Shown here: piece after piece, positions 7,157 to 14,175 of the stretch
Layout: each line of letters starts with the position of its first letter
Numbering within the stretch: the first letter of the stretch is position 1
Source of the DNA: CADCWF01 sp903864575
GTDB lineage: Bacteria; Chloroflexota; Chloroflexia; Thermomicrobiales; UBA6265
Length of the DNA: 15,263 bases
Assembly (NCBI GenBank): GCA_040376155.1
Contig: JBEIRG010000053.1
Location: forward strand, 1-15,263
Reading direction: 5' to 3'
Translations under genes and position numbers: made by a program
The notes under the pieces: model-generated
Told to the model about the DNA's origin: nothing
Databases searched by the model: none
What the model saw: the letters and a program-made list of their open reading frames with translations, nothing else

Positions 7157-8245
7157 TCAGGCGCGGCGTCCTGCGTCGAGCCGCGTCACTGCCGAAGGTG
7201 ATAGGCCCCGGCCGCCATCCACGGCGGCGAGGCTGGCGGGCGCGGGGCCAGCCGAGTCCCGGATCACGAGATGGGTCGGCAGCACGACGAGCGCGCCGTC
7301 CGGCTGATCGGCCGGGGGCGTCCCGGCGATCCAGTCGAGCAGCATCGCCACGGCGCGGCGGCCCATCTCGGCGAGCGGTTGATGGATGGTGGTCAGCGCC
7401 GGGACCGTGTGCTGGGCGGGCGGCTGGTCGTCGAAGCCGACGACCGACAGCCCATTCGGCACGGGAATCCCGAGATCGCGCGCGGCGGTGAGCACGCCGA
7501 CGGCTTCCAGGTCGTTGGTGGCGAAGATAGCGGTTGGAGGATCGGCCAGGGCGAGCAACTGCCGCCCGGCGGCCAGTCCCGAATCGCGGTCGTTGTTCCC
7601 CGGCGCGATCAGGTCCGGGTCGATCGGGATGCCAGCCCATGCCAGCGCCGCCTCGTAGCCGGCGAGCCGGTCCCGGCTGCTGCTCAACTCGGGCCGTCCA
7701 CGGACGATGCCGATCCGGCAATGGCCGAGCGCGAGCAGGTGTTCGATGGCCGCCGCCGCGCCCGTCACGTTGTCCGCCATCACCCCCGGCACGCCGGCGG
7801 AGCGCGGCTCGACGAAAACGACCGGACGATCATCGGGCCAGCGGTCGGGTTCCTCGTCAAGACCGGGGGAGATGACCAGCAGGCCATCGGGCAGCGTCGT
7901 CACCAGCCCGGCAGCGGGATTCTCGTCGCCAGCCGAACCGCCGAAGAGCAGCAGGCCGTACCCCGCCTCCTCGACCGCCCGCGCGACCCCCCGCAGCACG
8001 GAGGAGACGTAATCGTCGCCGATGTTGCGGGCATGCAGGCCGATCAGCCGCGTCCGCGCGCCAACCAGCGACCGCGCGACCGGGCTGGCCGTGAAGCCGA
8101 CTTCGGTCATCGCGCCGCGGACGGCCAGCGCGGTCTTCTCCGACACCTCGCCCTTGCCGTTGATGACCCGCGAGACGGTCGAAACCGACACCCCCGCGGC
8201 GCGGGCGACATCGATGATGGTGGAACGCGCGGCGGCGCGCGACAT
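7157..8245 (-). CDS. LacI/GalR-family transcriptional regulator (ThuR-like)
   Basis: This 362-residue protein has an N-terminal LacI helix-turn-helix (STIIDVARAAGVSVSTVSRV at 8-27). The hinge helix ASPVARSLVG (53-62) includes the minor-groove leucine at 60. A periplasmic-binding-protein-like effector domain follows, with LIGLHARNIGDDYVSSVLRG near 67-86, AIFATNDLEAVGVL and LSVVGFDDQPPAQHTVPALT. The ATG at 8245 was chosen over TTG at 8260 because GGAG lies five bases upstream of it and LacI proteins begin shortly before the helix-turn-helix. It is the first gene of the sugar cluster. Its own promoter and two AACGTT-centred palindromes lie immediately upstream, so autoregulation and control of the transporter genes are likely. 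The effector is probably the transported sugar or a product of ThuA/ThuB-like enzymes. Confidence 0.93.
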   Translation of the reverse strand: MSRAAARSTIIDVARAAGVSVSTVSRVINGKGEVSEKTALAVRGAMTEVGFTASPVARSLVGARTRLIGLHARNIGDDYVSSVLRGVARAVEEAGYGLLLFGGSAGDENPAAGLVTTLPDGLLVISPGLDEEPDRWPDDRPVVFVEPRSAGVPGVMADNVTGAAAAIEHLLALGHCRIGIVRGRPELSSSRDRLAGYEAALAWAGIPIDPDLIAPGNNDRDSGLAAGRQLLALADPPTAIFATNDLEAVGVLTAARDLGIPVPNGLSVVGFDDQPPAQHTVPALTTIHQPLAEMGRRAVAMLLDWIAGTPPADQPDGALVVLPTHLVIRDSAGPAPASLAAVDGGRGLSPSAVTRLDAGRRA

Positions 8246-8267
8246 CCTGACTCCGTCCAATCGGTGG

Positions 8268-8294
8268 CGGTAACGTTACCGGCAACGTTACCGG
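8268..8294. promoter_or_regulatory. Two overlapping LacI-type operators
   Basis: CGGTAACGTTACCG (8268-8281) is a perfect 14-bp palindrome. CCGGCAACGTTACCGG (8279-8294) is palindromic with one mismatched pair. Both have the central CG within AACGTT that is usual for LacI-family operators. Their centres are 12 bp apart. They lie between the regulator's promoter and its start codon, at about +5 to +31, as a repression roadblock would. Confidence 0.75.
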
Positions 8295-8305
8295 TCGTTC
8301 GCGGG

Positions 8306-8334
8306 AGCCTATCGAGGGGCTCGGGGAAAGTCAA
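8306..8334 (-). promoter_or_regulatory. Promoter of the regulator and sugar operon
   Basis: Minus strand: -35 TTGACT (8329-8334), 17-bp spacer, -10 TAGGCT (8306-8311). The predicted start near 8299 lies just before the operator pair. No comparably good promoter was found in the 62 bp before the binding-protein gene, so this one may drive the whole cluster. Confidence 0.6.
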
Positions 8335-8451
8335 GCGCGTCGTCCGGGACTCGTGAGTCTGGCCGCCATGGATGCCCGCGCAGGCTCGGGTGAGCATCCC
8401 CGGCGCTCGCCCCGGGACGGCCTCCGACGAGCGATCGGTCGCGGCGACCCC

Positions 8452-9309
8452 TTACTGGCCGTGCACCGCCCCGGCCGCGACGCCGCGGGCAAGGAACCGC
8501 TGCACGGCAAGCGTGAGCAGCGCGGGCGGCAGCAGCACCAGCGCGAGGTGACTTCCGACATCGGCGAAGGGGATGCCGTCGCGATTGTCCAGCAGCATGA
8601 TCGCGACAGGGGGCGTGAAGGCACGCTGCGCGTGATTCATGACCGCGAAGAGGTACTCATCCCAGCTGATCGCGAAGGCGATCGCCGCCGCCGCGACCAG
8701 CGACGGAGCGATCATCGGCGGCAGGATGCCGACGGTGATCCTCGCCCAGGACGCGCCATCCAGTTGGGCGGCATCGACGAGATCGCGTGGCGTCATGCGG
8801 ACCGCCTCCTGCAGGATGACCGCCGCAAACGGCAACGCGAGAATCGACTGGTTCATCACGAGCCAGATCCGCGTGTCGTACAAACCGAATGCCCGGCCCA
8901 GCAGGAAGAAGGGCAGCGCGAGCAGGATCGGCGGCAGCAGGCGCGGCGCGAGGATCAGCCCGAGCGTCCTGGTTGCCGGCCCTCCCGTGCGGCGCATCCG
9001 CAGCAATCCGACCGCGGCAGGCAACCCGAGCAGCAGGCACACCGCGACCACCCCAAGCGCCACTGCCATCCCTCCGATGAGGGCGTACCCCAGCCCGTCG
9101 CTGTTGAACAGGTTGGCCCATTCGGCGCGCCAATGACTGCGTGTCGGGTGAAACTGCGCGAACGGAATGACGGCCGCATCGAAGCCGTCGATCGGCCGCT
9201 TCAGCGATGAAACGACCGCCCACCAGAAGGGAAACACGCTCCAGATCAGGATGGCGACGACCGCGGCCGCGCGCGCTGCGTGTCCCAGTCGCCGGCGAAA
9301 GCCGCGCAT
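8452..9309 (-). CDS. Unpaired carbohydrate-type ABC permease, MalG-like
   Basis: This 285-residue inner-membrane protein has about six hydrophobic segments (first near 13-35, then 75-103, 116-140, 150-168, 203-225 and 255-270). A clear EAA-type docking loop is at 179-202 (DAAQLDGASWARITVGILPP). The SWDEYLFAV segment near 215-223 matches the MalG/CUT1 class. The ATG at 9309 has GGAGGG three bases upstream. No MalF partner, binding protein or ATPase lies next to it: upstream is the Asp-rich protein gene and downstream the LacI-type gene with its own promoter. It differs clearly from the MalG-type permease at 3852-4727. It may pair with components encoded elsewhere or be the remnant of a larger transporter locus. 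Codon use and reading frame look intact. Confidence 0.85.
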   Translation of the reverse strand: MRGFRRRLGHAARAAAVVAILIWSVFPFWWAVVSSLKRPIDGFDAAVIPFAQFHPTRSHWRAEWANLFNSDGLGYALIGGMAVALGVVAVCLLLGLPAAVGLLRMRRTGGPATRTLGLILAPRLLPPILLALPFFLLGRAFGLYDTRIWLVMNQSILALPFAAVILQEAVRMTPRDLVDAAQLDGASWARITVGILPPMIAPSLVAAAAIAFAISWDEYLFAVMNHAQRAFTPPVAIMLLDNRDGIPFADVGSHLALVLLPPALLTLAVQRFLARGVAAGAVHGQ

Positions 9310-9502
9310 GATCCCTCCGCGTCGAGGCCGCCAGGTGCAGGCGGGGAGCATACCCCGACTGGCTCCCGGCGGGGGCCGATCGGCCGCGTTGCCGGGTTGT
9401 CCGGGGCAGGTCGAACCCGTCCTCCGCCACGTGGCGGGTTTCGGCGCGGTGCATGACGCAACGCTCTCCCCGCCTGCTCCGTGCCCAACCCCGGACACGC
9501 CG

Positions 9503-9530
9503 CGGCGGGGACGCTCTCGCATCCCCGCCG
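9503..9530 (-). terminator. Hairpin downstream of the Asp-rich protein gene
   Basis: Perfect 9-bp arms (CGGCGGGGA at 9503-9511, TCCCCGCCG at 9522-9530) surround a 10-nt loop, about 55 bp after the stop on the minus strand. No U-tract follows. The rest of 9310-9585 holds no gene; an imperfect GGGAGC/GCTCCC repeat near 9346-9369 is the only other structure noted. Confidence 0.45.
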
Positions 9531-9585
9531 TGCCGGTTCGCTCTCGCTGGTTCAGCGCCTGATGCCGGGCGTCGGCGACAGTGGA

Positions 9586-10356
9586 CTAGTCTTCGCTGTC
9601 CTCGCCGTCCTCGCCGTCGTCACCGCCGCCGCCGCCGCCGCCGTTGTCATCATTTTCATCGGCGTCATCATCGACACCATCGTCGTCGTCGTCAGGGTCC
9701 TCTTCGTCGTCGAGGCCGTCGCAGTCGTCGTCCTCGTCCGCGTCGTCGGAGTCACCGTCCTCGACGTTGTCGTTGTCCGAATCCTCCATGCCGTCCTCGG
9801 TGCCGTCGTTGTCGCTGTCGGCGTCGTCGGCGGAGGTGCCGTTCTCGTTCTCGTCCTCATCGTCCACATCGTCGCCGTCCGAGTCCTCGTCGGACTCGTC
9901 CTCGGCAGCGGACGAGAGGCAGGAGTTGGCCATGTTGCTGGCGTCGTCCTCGTCCTCGTTGTCGACGCCGTCGCTGTCGTTGTCCTCGTCGCCGTCCTCG
10001 GTGCCGTTGTTGTCGGTGTCGTCGTCGTTGATCGTGTCGCCGAGACCGGCCTCATCGGAGTTGTCGACGCCATCGGTGTCGACATCCTCGTCACCGTCGC
10101 GGGTGCCGTCGCCGTCGCTGTCGGCGCTGTTCGGGTTGTAGCCGATCGTCCGCTCGGTGGTGGTGGTGAGACCGTCACGGTCGGGATCGGGGTTGGTGAC
10201 GGGCGGCTTCGGCTTCGGCTTGTCCTTGCCCTTCCCCTTGCCCTTCCCGCCCTTCTTCGCCTCGGTGTCGAGGGAGACGGCAGCGGCAGTTCCCGCCAGG
10301 AGGAGAGCGGCGGCAATCGAGGAAGTTCGCTTCAGGAGCGCGCGTCGAGTTTCCAT
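9586..10356 (-). CDS. Exported Asp/Glu-rich protein with DxDxDG calcium-binding-type repeats
   Basis: This 256-residue protein starts with an export signal (METRRALLKRTSSIAAALLL then AGTAAAV; RR at 4-5). A lysine-rich linker follows (KKGGKGKGKGKDKPKPK at 34-50), then a roughly 200-residue tail from residue 57. By my count the tail holds about 72 Asp and 23 Glu, with only three basic residues. Repeats such as DPDRDG, DSDGDG and DTDGVDNSDE match thrombospondin type-3/EF-hand-like calcium loops. Two isolated cysteines are at about 146 and 212. A run of seven glycines precedes the acidic end. The ATG at 10356 follows AGGGA by nine bases; the ATG at 10374 (GGAG nine bases upstream) is equally possible and would add six residues. 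There is no sortase motif or membrane anchor. Likely an extracellular calcium- or cation-binding polyanion; exact role unknown. Confidence 0.8.
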   Translation of the reverse strand: METRRALLKRTSSIAAALLLAGTAAAVSLDTEAKKGGKGKGKGKDKPKPKPPVTNPDPDRDGLTTTTERTIGYNPNSADSDGDGTRDGDEDVDTDGVDNSDEAGLGDTINDDDTDNNGTEDGDEDNDSDGVDNEDEDDASNMANSCLSSAAEDESDEDSDGDDVDDEDENENGTSADDADSDNDGTEDGMEDSDNDNVEDGDSDDADEDDDCDGLDDEEDPDDDDDGVDDDADENDDNGGGGGGGDDGEDGEDSED

Positions 10357-10489
10357 TGGGTTCCATCCCTTCATGGCGCGCTGCTCCGCACCGTATCGTT
10401 CGATCCCGCCCCCATGCATATGGTGCATCACCGCTGGTCCCTCGACATCCCCAAAATGAACCAATTGAAGATGCACAGCGACGCATTTT

Positions 10490-10511
10490 CCCCGGCAGAT
10501 CCCTGCCGGGG
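10490..10511. terminator. Perfect hairpin between peroxiredoxin and Asp-rich protein genes
   Basis: CCCCGGCAG (10490-10498) and CTGCCGGGG (10503-10511) form a 9-bp stem with a 4-nt loop, about 50 bp after the peroxiredoxin stop. On the minus strand it is followed by an A-rich rather than a T-rich tract. It probably ends the peroxiredoxin message, though an operator role for the next gene is possible. Confidence 0.45.
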
Positions 10512-10561
10512 TGGTCATGATGCAGCGTGACGGAAGATGGAACGGACGACGGGATGCGCGA

Positions 10562-11077
10562 TCAGCGGACCGGTTGCGCCGCCATCGCGTCCAGCGCGGC
10601 GAACACGTCATCCAGGCCGGGGTTGACCCACGGCGGCACGACCGTCCGCCAGCGGACAACGCCCTCGTGATCCAGCAGGAACATCGCCCGCTGGCCGTGG
10701 CCCCACTCCTCGCTCCAGACGCCGTAGGCCTTGCTCACCGCGCCTTTGGGGTGAAAATCGGCCAGCAGGGGGATGGCGAGGTTGCGCGCCTCGGCGAATG
10801 CGGCATGGCTCCATTCGCTGTCGACCGAGATGGCCAGCACGCTCGCTCCGCGCGCCTCGATCTCGCCGCGCCGTTCGGAGATCTCGATCAACTGGTCGTT
10901 GCAGACCGGAGTCCAGTCACCGGGGTAGAAGAGCAGCAGCACCGGCGCACCGCGACGATCCGCGAGGGAAATCTTCGTGTTCGGGTCGGTCGCAAGGGTG
11001 AAATCCGGTGCGATCGAGCCGACCGGCAACGCCTCGCCGGTCAACGAACCCGCAAGTTTCGCCTCGTCTTCATTCAT
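10562..11077 (-). CDS. Peroxiredoxin, 1-Cys AhpE-like (AhpC/TSA family)
   Basis: This 171-residue thioredoxin-fold peroxidase reduces hydrogen peroxide and organic hydroperoxides in the cytoplasm. The active-site motif FYPGDWTPVCNDQ (50-62) contains the conserved Pro52, Thr56 and peroxidatic Cys59. No other cysteine exists in the protein, so there is no resolving cysteine. It should work as a 1-Cys enzyme recycled by an external thiol partner. GSIAPDFTLA (20-29) and LLADFHPKGAVSKAYGV (104-120) are further family signatures; the conserved arginine is likely in HGQRAMFLLDHEG. There is no signal peptide. The ATG at 11077 has AAGGAG nine bases upstream. The gene is divergent from mntH, which fits a joint oxidative-stress response, but no shared operator could be identified in the 194-bp intergenic region. 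Confidence 0.92.
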   Translation of the reverse strand: MNEDEAKLAGSLTGEALPVGSIAPDFTLATDPNTKISLADRRGAPVLLLFYPGDWTPVCNDQLIEISERRGEIEARGASVLAISVDSEWSHAAFAEARNLAIPLLADFHPKGAVSKAYGVWSEEWGHGQRAMFLLDHEGVVRWRTVVPPWVNPGLDDVFAALDAMAAQPVR

Positions 11078-11271
11078 CGTTCACCGCTCCTTCAGGTCCG
11101 GCATGACGGGCGGGATGATCGCCGGGAGGAAGCCCGCGCGCCGTGCCCCGCGCTACCCCGGCCCGATTCCTGCGATTCGATCCCCATTCGCGCCGAACCG
11201 CCCGCGACCGGCGGCCCATGCACCGCGTATCATTCTCATGCCGGCACCACGGTACTGCGAGGCGCCAACCA

Positions 11272-12570
11272 ATGAACGGACCAGATCCCGCGACGCGGGC
11301 GGCAAGCGAAGGCATCGGCATCCCGGACGTGACCACCGTCACCGCCGGACGCAACCCCATCGCACGGTTGCTGCCCTTCCTCGGCCCGGCCTTCATCGCA
11401 TCCATCGCCTACATGGATCCCGGCAACTTCGCCACCAACCTGCAGGCGGGCGCGGATTACGGCTACCTGCTCGTCTGGGTCGTCGTCGCCTCCAACCTGA
11501 TGGCGATGCTCATCCAGACCCTTTCGGCAAAACTCGGCATCGCCACCGGGATGAACCTGCCGGAGACGATCCGCCACCGCTTCCCGCGACCCGTCACGCT
11601 CGGTCTCTGGGTGCTCGCGGAACTGGTCGCGATGGCGACCGATCTGGCGGAGTTCCTCGGCGCGGCGATCGCCCTCAACCTGCTCTTCGGGATGCCCCTG
11701 CCCACCGCCGGGATCATCACCGGGATCGCGACCTTCGCCATTCTCGCCCTCCAGCGGTACGGCTTCCGCGCCCTGGAGGCAGTGATCGGCGTGTTCGTCG
11801 CGATCATCGCCGTCTGCTACCTGGTGGAAACTCTCCTGGGCACGCCCGATTTCGCCGCCGCCGGGCACTCCATCCTGAACCCGCACTTCGAGGGCACCCA
11901 GAGCGTGCTGCTCGCCGCCGGCATCCTCGGCGCGACGGTGATGCCGCACGCGATCTACCTCCATTCCGCCCTCACCCAGAACCGGATCGCCGCCTGGACG
12001 CCTGACCAGCGCCGGAAACTCTTTCGCTACGAGCAGGTCGACATTTTCATCGCCATGGGCATCGCGGGGCTGATCAACGCCTCCATGCTGATGATGGCCG
12101 CCGCCACCTTCTGGGAGACCGGCATCGGCGCGCAGACCGACGACCTCATCTCCGAGGCCTACCTGACCCTGACCCCCATCCTCGGCGGCGCGGCGAGCCT
12201 CGTCTTCGGACTCTCGCTGCTGGCCTCCGGGCTGTCATCCTCCGCCGTCGGCACGATGGCGGGGCAGGTGATCATGGAAGGCTTCCTCGACTGGCACATG
12301 CCGGTCTGGCTGCGGCGACTGATCACGATGCTGCCCGCGCTCGCGGTGATCGCCCTCGGGGTCAACCCGACCTGGGCGCTCGTCCTCAGCCAGGTCGTCC
12401 TCTCCTTCGGCATTCCCTTCGCGCTCATCCCGCTGGTGATCTTCACCCGCAACCGCTCGCTGATGGGCGACCTCGTGAACCACCGGATCACCTCGGCGGC
12501 GGCCATCATCGTCGCGGGGGTCATCGTCTCCCTGAATCTCTTCCTCCTCTACCAGACGTTCTTCGGCTAA
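11272..12570 (+). CDS. mntH: Nramp-family Mn2+/H+ symporter MntH
   Basis: This 432-residue inner-membrane protein of the Nramp fold imports Mn2+ (and to a lesser degree other divalent metals) with protons. The TM1 metal-binding motif DPGN is at 49-52, in AYMDPGNFATNLQAGADYGY. The TM6 motif MPH is at 224-226, in GATVMPHAIYLHS. Together they supply the Asp, Asn and Met that coordinate manganese. About eleven hydrophobic segments are visible, which is the normal bacterial number. The ATG at 11272 is preceded by GAGG nine bases upstream; in-frame sequence before it is Arg-rich and not protein-like. The gene is divergent from the peroxiredoxin, and 49 bp separate it from the universal stress protein downstream, probably in one transcript. 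Manganese import together with a peroxidase and a stress protein suggests protection from oxidants. No MntR box was recognised. Confidence 0.95.
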   Translation: MNGPDPATRAASEGIGIPDVTTVTAGRNPIARLLPFLGPAFIASIAYMDPGNFATNLQAGADYGYLLVWVVVASNLMAMLIQTLSAKLGIATGMNLPETIRHRFPRPVTLGLWVLAELVAMATDLAEFLGAAIALNLLFGMPLPTAGIITGIATFAILALQRYGFRALEAVIGVFVAIIAVCYLVETLLGTPDFAAAGHSILNPHFEGTQSVLLAAGILGATVMPHAIYLHSALTQNRIAAWTPDQRRKLFRYEQVDIFIAMGIAGLINASMLMMAAATFWETGIGAQTDDLISEAYLTLTPILGGAASLVFGLSLLASGLSSSAVGTMAGQVIMEGFLDWHMPVWLRRLITMLPALAVIALGVNPTWALVLSQVVLSFGIPFALIPLVIFTRNRSLMGDLVNHRITSAAAIIVAGVIVSLNLFLLYQTFFG

Positions 12571-12619
12571 TCGGCTGTTGGCGCAGATGCCCGCCGCCGT
12601 TCGCCCCGGGAGTCACCGA

Positions 12620-13570
12620 ATGACCGCACCCGCAGCAACTCCAGACGCCGCTGATCTCCCGGCGCACGGTCAGCCCCGGCTGCGCAGCCTGCTCGTGCCG
12701 CTCGACGGCTCCCCGCTCGCGGAAGCAGCCCTGCCCGCCGCCCGCGCGCTGGCAGGCGCGCTCCCCGCGCGGGTCACCCTGCTCCACGTCATGGAGCGCG
12801 GCGCGCCCGCCACGGTCCATGGCCACGAACACCTGAACGACGCCACCCGCGCCGAGGCCTACCTCGCGGATGTCGCCCGCCGCTTCGACGGCGCGGACGG
12901 GGTGACCACCCACGTCCACCCCAACCCGGAGGGCGACGTAGCCGCCAGCATCGCCGCCCACGCCGCCGAGTTTGGCGCGGATCTGATCGTACTCTGCGCG
13001 CACGGGGAGGGGAACGCGCGGGGGTGGATGTCCGGCACCATCGCCCAGCAGGTGATTCGCCGCGCCGCGCCGCCGGTCCTGCTGATTCGCCCGGAGGCAG
13101 GCGGGCGCGCCGTAGCCTTCGCCCCGGACGGCGTGCTGATCGCACTGGATGGTCACGAGCACGGCGAGGCCGCGCTGGCGCCGGCGCTCGCGCTCGCGCG
13201 TGGTCTCGATCTGCCGGTACGGCTGGTGATGGCGGTGCCGACGCTGGGCAGTCTCGCCAGCCGGGAGGCGCCCGCCGCGCTCTTCGTCCCCTCCGCCACC
13301 TCGGCGGCGCTGGACATCGAGGAGGCCTCGGCGGTCTCCTACCTGCGGAACCTCTGCGCCCGGCTGCGGGAGGCAGGATTCGCCGCTCGCGGCGAGGTCC
13401 TCCGCGGCGACCCGGCCAAGGTGATCGCGGCAACCGCCGCCCGCGCCCCCGGCGGCGTATTTGCCCTCGCAACCCACGGCACGGCGGGCTTCGACGCCTT
13501 CTGGTCGGAAAGCGTCGGGGCGCGTCTCATCGGCAAGGTGACGGGGCCGCTGCTGCTCGTTCACCCGTAG
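12620..13570 (+). CDS. Universal stress protein with two tandem Usp domains
   Basis: This 316-residue cytoplasmic protein has the usual tandem-Usp length. Domain 1 (about 20-160) starts RSLLVPLDGSPLAEAAL and ends near APPVLLIRP; its nucleotide-binding loop HGEGNARGWMSGT is at 128-140. Domain 2 (about 172-316) starts GVLIALDGHEHGEAAL; its loop HGTAGFDAFWSESVG is at 286-300 and it ends TGPLLLVHP. The first loop keeps the G-x2-G-type/Gly-Ser/Thr pattern of ATP-binding Usp proteins. The second is less canonical. The ATG at 12620 was chosen because GGGAG lies seven to eight bases upstream; TTG at 12578 and ATG at 12587 lack such a site. It follows mntH by 49 bp on the same strand and is probably cotranscribed. 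The role is a stress-linked nucleotide-binding protein; the partner is unknown. Confidence 0.9.
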   Translation: MTAPAATPDAADLPAHGQPRLRSLLVPLDGSPLAEAALPAARALAGALPARVTLLHVMERGAPATVHGHEHLNDATRAEAYLADVARRFDGADGVTTHVHPNPEGDVAASIAAHAAEFGADLIVLCAHGEGNARGWMSGTIAQQVIRRAAPPVLLIRPEAGGRAVAFAPDGVLIALDGHEHGEAALAPALALARGLDLPVRLVMAVPTLGSLASREAPAALFVPSATSAALDIEEASAVSYLRNLCARLREAGFAARGEVLRGDPAKVIAATAARAPGGVFALATHGTAGFDAFWSESVGARLIGKVTGPLLLVHP

Positions 13571-13726
13571 CGGCCGGCGGCCCGTTCGAACTCCCGAAGC
13601 ACGGAACGGTCGACCTGTCACAGGATCGGTCGATCGCGGTCCACGCCCAGACCCGAGCCGGAGTGCACCGGGACGCAGGTTTCCGGGCCAGTACCCTTCA
13701 AGCCGGGAACGGCTCGCTTCACCGCC

Positions 13727-14056
13727 TCAGTGCGGGGCGAGCCAGCGGTGCGCCCAGTCGGTGATGGCGGCCATCACCGTCTCGAGATCGCGGCCCTTGT
13801 CGGTCAGGCGATACTCGATGCGGACCGGATGCTCCGGCAGCACCTCGCGCGAGACGAGCCCCTCGGCCTCGAGTTCCTTGAGGCGCTCGGAAAGCATCCG
13901 GTCCGAGATGCCGGGCACGGCGGCGGCGAGGTCGCCGAAGCGCACCGAACCATCCGACAGCGCGCGCAGGATCGCGCCCGTCCATCGTCGTCCGATCAGT
14001 TCCGCGGCCTGATGATAGTAGGGGCAGACTGCCCCAGGGTGGGATGCGTCGCTCAT
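13727..14056 (-). CDS. HxlR/DUF24-family winged-helix regulator with redox-type N-terminal Cys
   Basis: This 109-residue protein consists of a single HxlR winged helix-turn-helix domain, the full family length. CPYYHQAAELIGRRW (11-25) matches the start of the YodB/CatR group, where the equivalent N-terminal cysteine senses quinones, diamide or aldehydes. It is the only cysteine here. The recognition-helix region is GISDRMLSERLKELEAEGLV (49-68), followed by the wing VRIEYRLTDKGRDL. The ATG at 14056 has no clear ribosome site upstream, so the message may be leaderless or weakly translated. The gene is divergent from a ring-cleaving dioxygenase, and the 119-bp intergenic region holds two similar YodB-box-like sites. 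It probably represses both genes until Cys11 is modified. Family membership is clear; the inducer is inferred from its neighbour. Confidence 0.92.
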   Translation of the reverse strand: MSDASHPGAVCPYYHQAAELIGRRWTGAILRALSDGSVRFGDLAAAVPGISDRMLSERLKELEAEGLVSREVLPEHPVRIEYRLTDKGRDLETVMAAITDWAHRWLAPH

Positions 14057-14064
14057 GCCGCGAA

Positions 14065-14079
14065 GACTAACACAAGGTA
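14065..14079. promoter_or_regulatory. YodB-box-like site next to the HxlR gene
   Basis: GACTAACACAAGGTA matches 11 of 15 positions of the site at 14115-14129 and the general TACT-N7-AGTA pattern with two mismatches. It begins nine bases upstream of the HxlR start codon, where it could block that gene's expression. Confidence 0.4.
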
Positions 14080-14085
14080 AGTGAC

Positions 14086-14114
14086 TGGACGATCGTGCAG
14101 CATGTTGCTATAGT
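14086..14114 (+). promoter_or_regulatory. Promoter of the ring-cleaving dioxygenase gene
   Basis: -35 TGGACG (14086-14091), 17-bp spacer, -10 TATAGT (14109-14114), with predicted start near 14121. The 5' leader contains a 7-bp GC hairpin (CGGCGCG/CGCGCCG, 14139-14157) before the ribosome site. The heptamer AGTnACT occurs at 14080-14086, 14112-14118 and 14126-14132, around the promoter. Confidence 0.6.
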
Positions 14115-14129
14115 GACTAATGAAAAGTA
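14115..14129. promoter_or_regulatory. YodB-box-like operator over the dioxygenase transcription start
   Basis: GACTAATGAAAAGTA fits TACT-N7-AGTA at seven of eight fixed positions. It lies immediately after the -10 box and covers the predicted start, a typical repressor position. The consensus is recalled from work on Bacillus YodB and was not searched. Confidence 0.5.
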
Positions 14130-14175
14130 ACTCGTACCCGGCGCGGCCCGCGCGCCGTGATGGAACGGGAGCGCC

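Noticed and set aside
9481..10530. 349-codon plus-strand frame rich in Val and Ala
   Set aside because: It is the antisense of GAC/GAG-rich codons of the Asp-rich protein; it lacks a ribosome site and protein-like composition.
11078..11271. Possible shared operator for peroxiredoxin and mntH
   Set aside because: No convincing palindrome or known MntR, PerR or OxyR site could be read, and TATCAT near 11228 lacks a -35 partner.
13701..13714. Small hairpin AGCCG-GGAA-CGGCT between Usp and HxlR genes
   Set aside because: Only five base pairs without a T-run; too weak to call a terminator.
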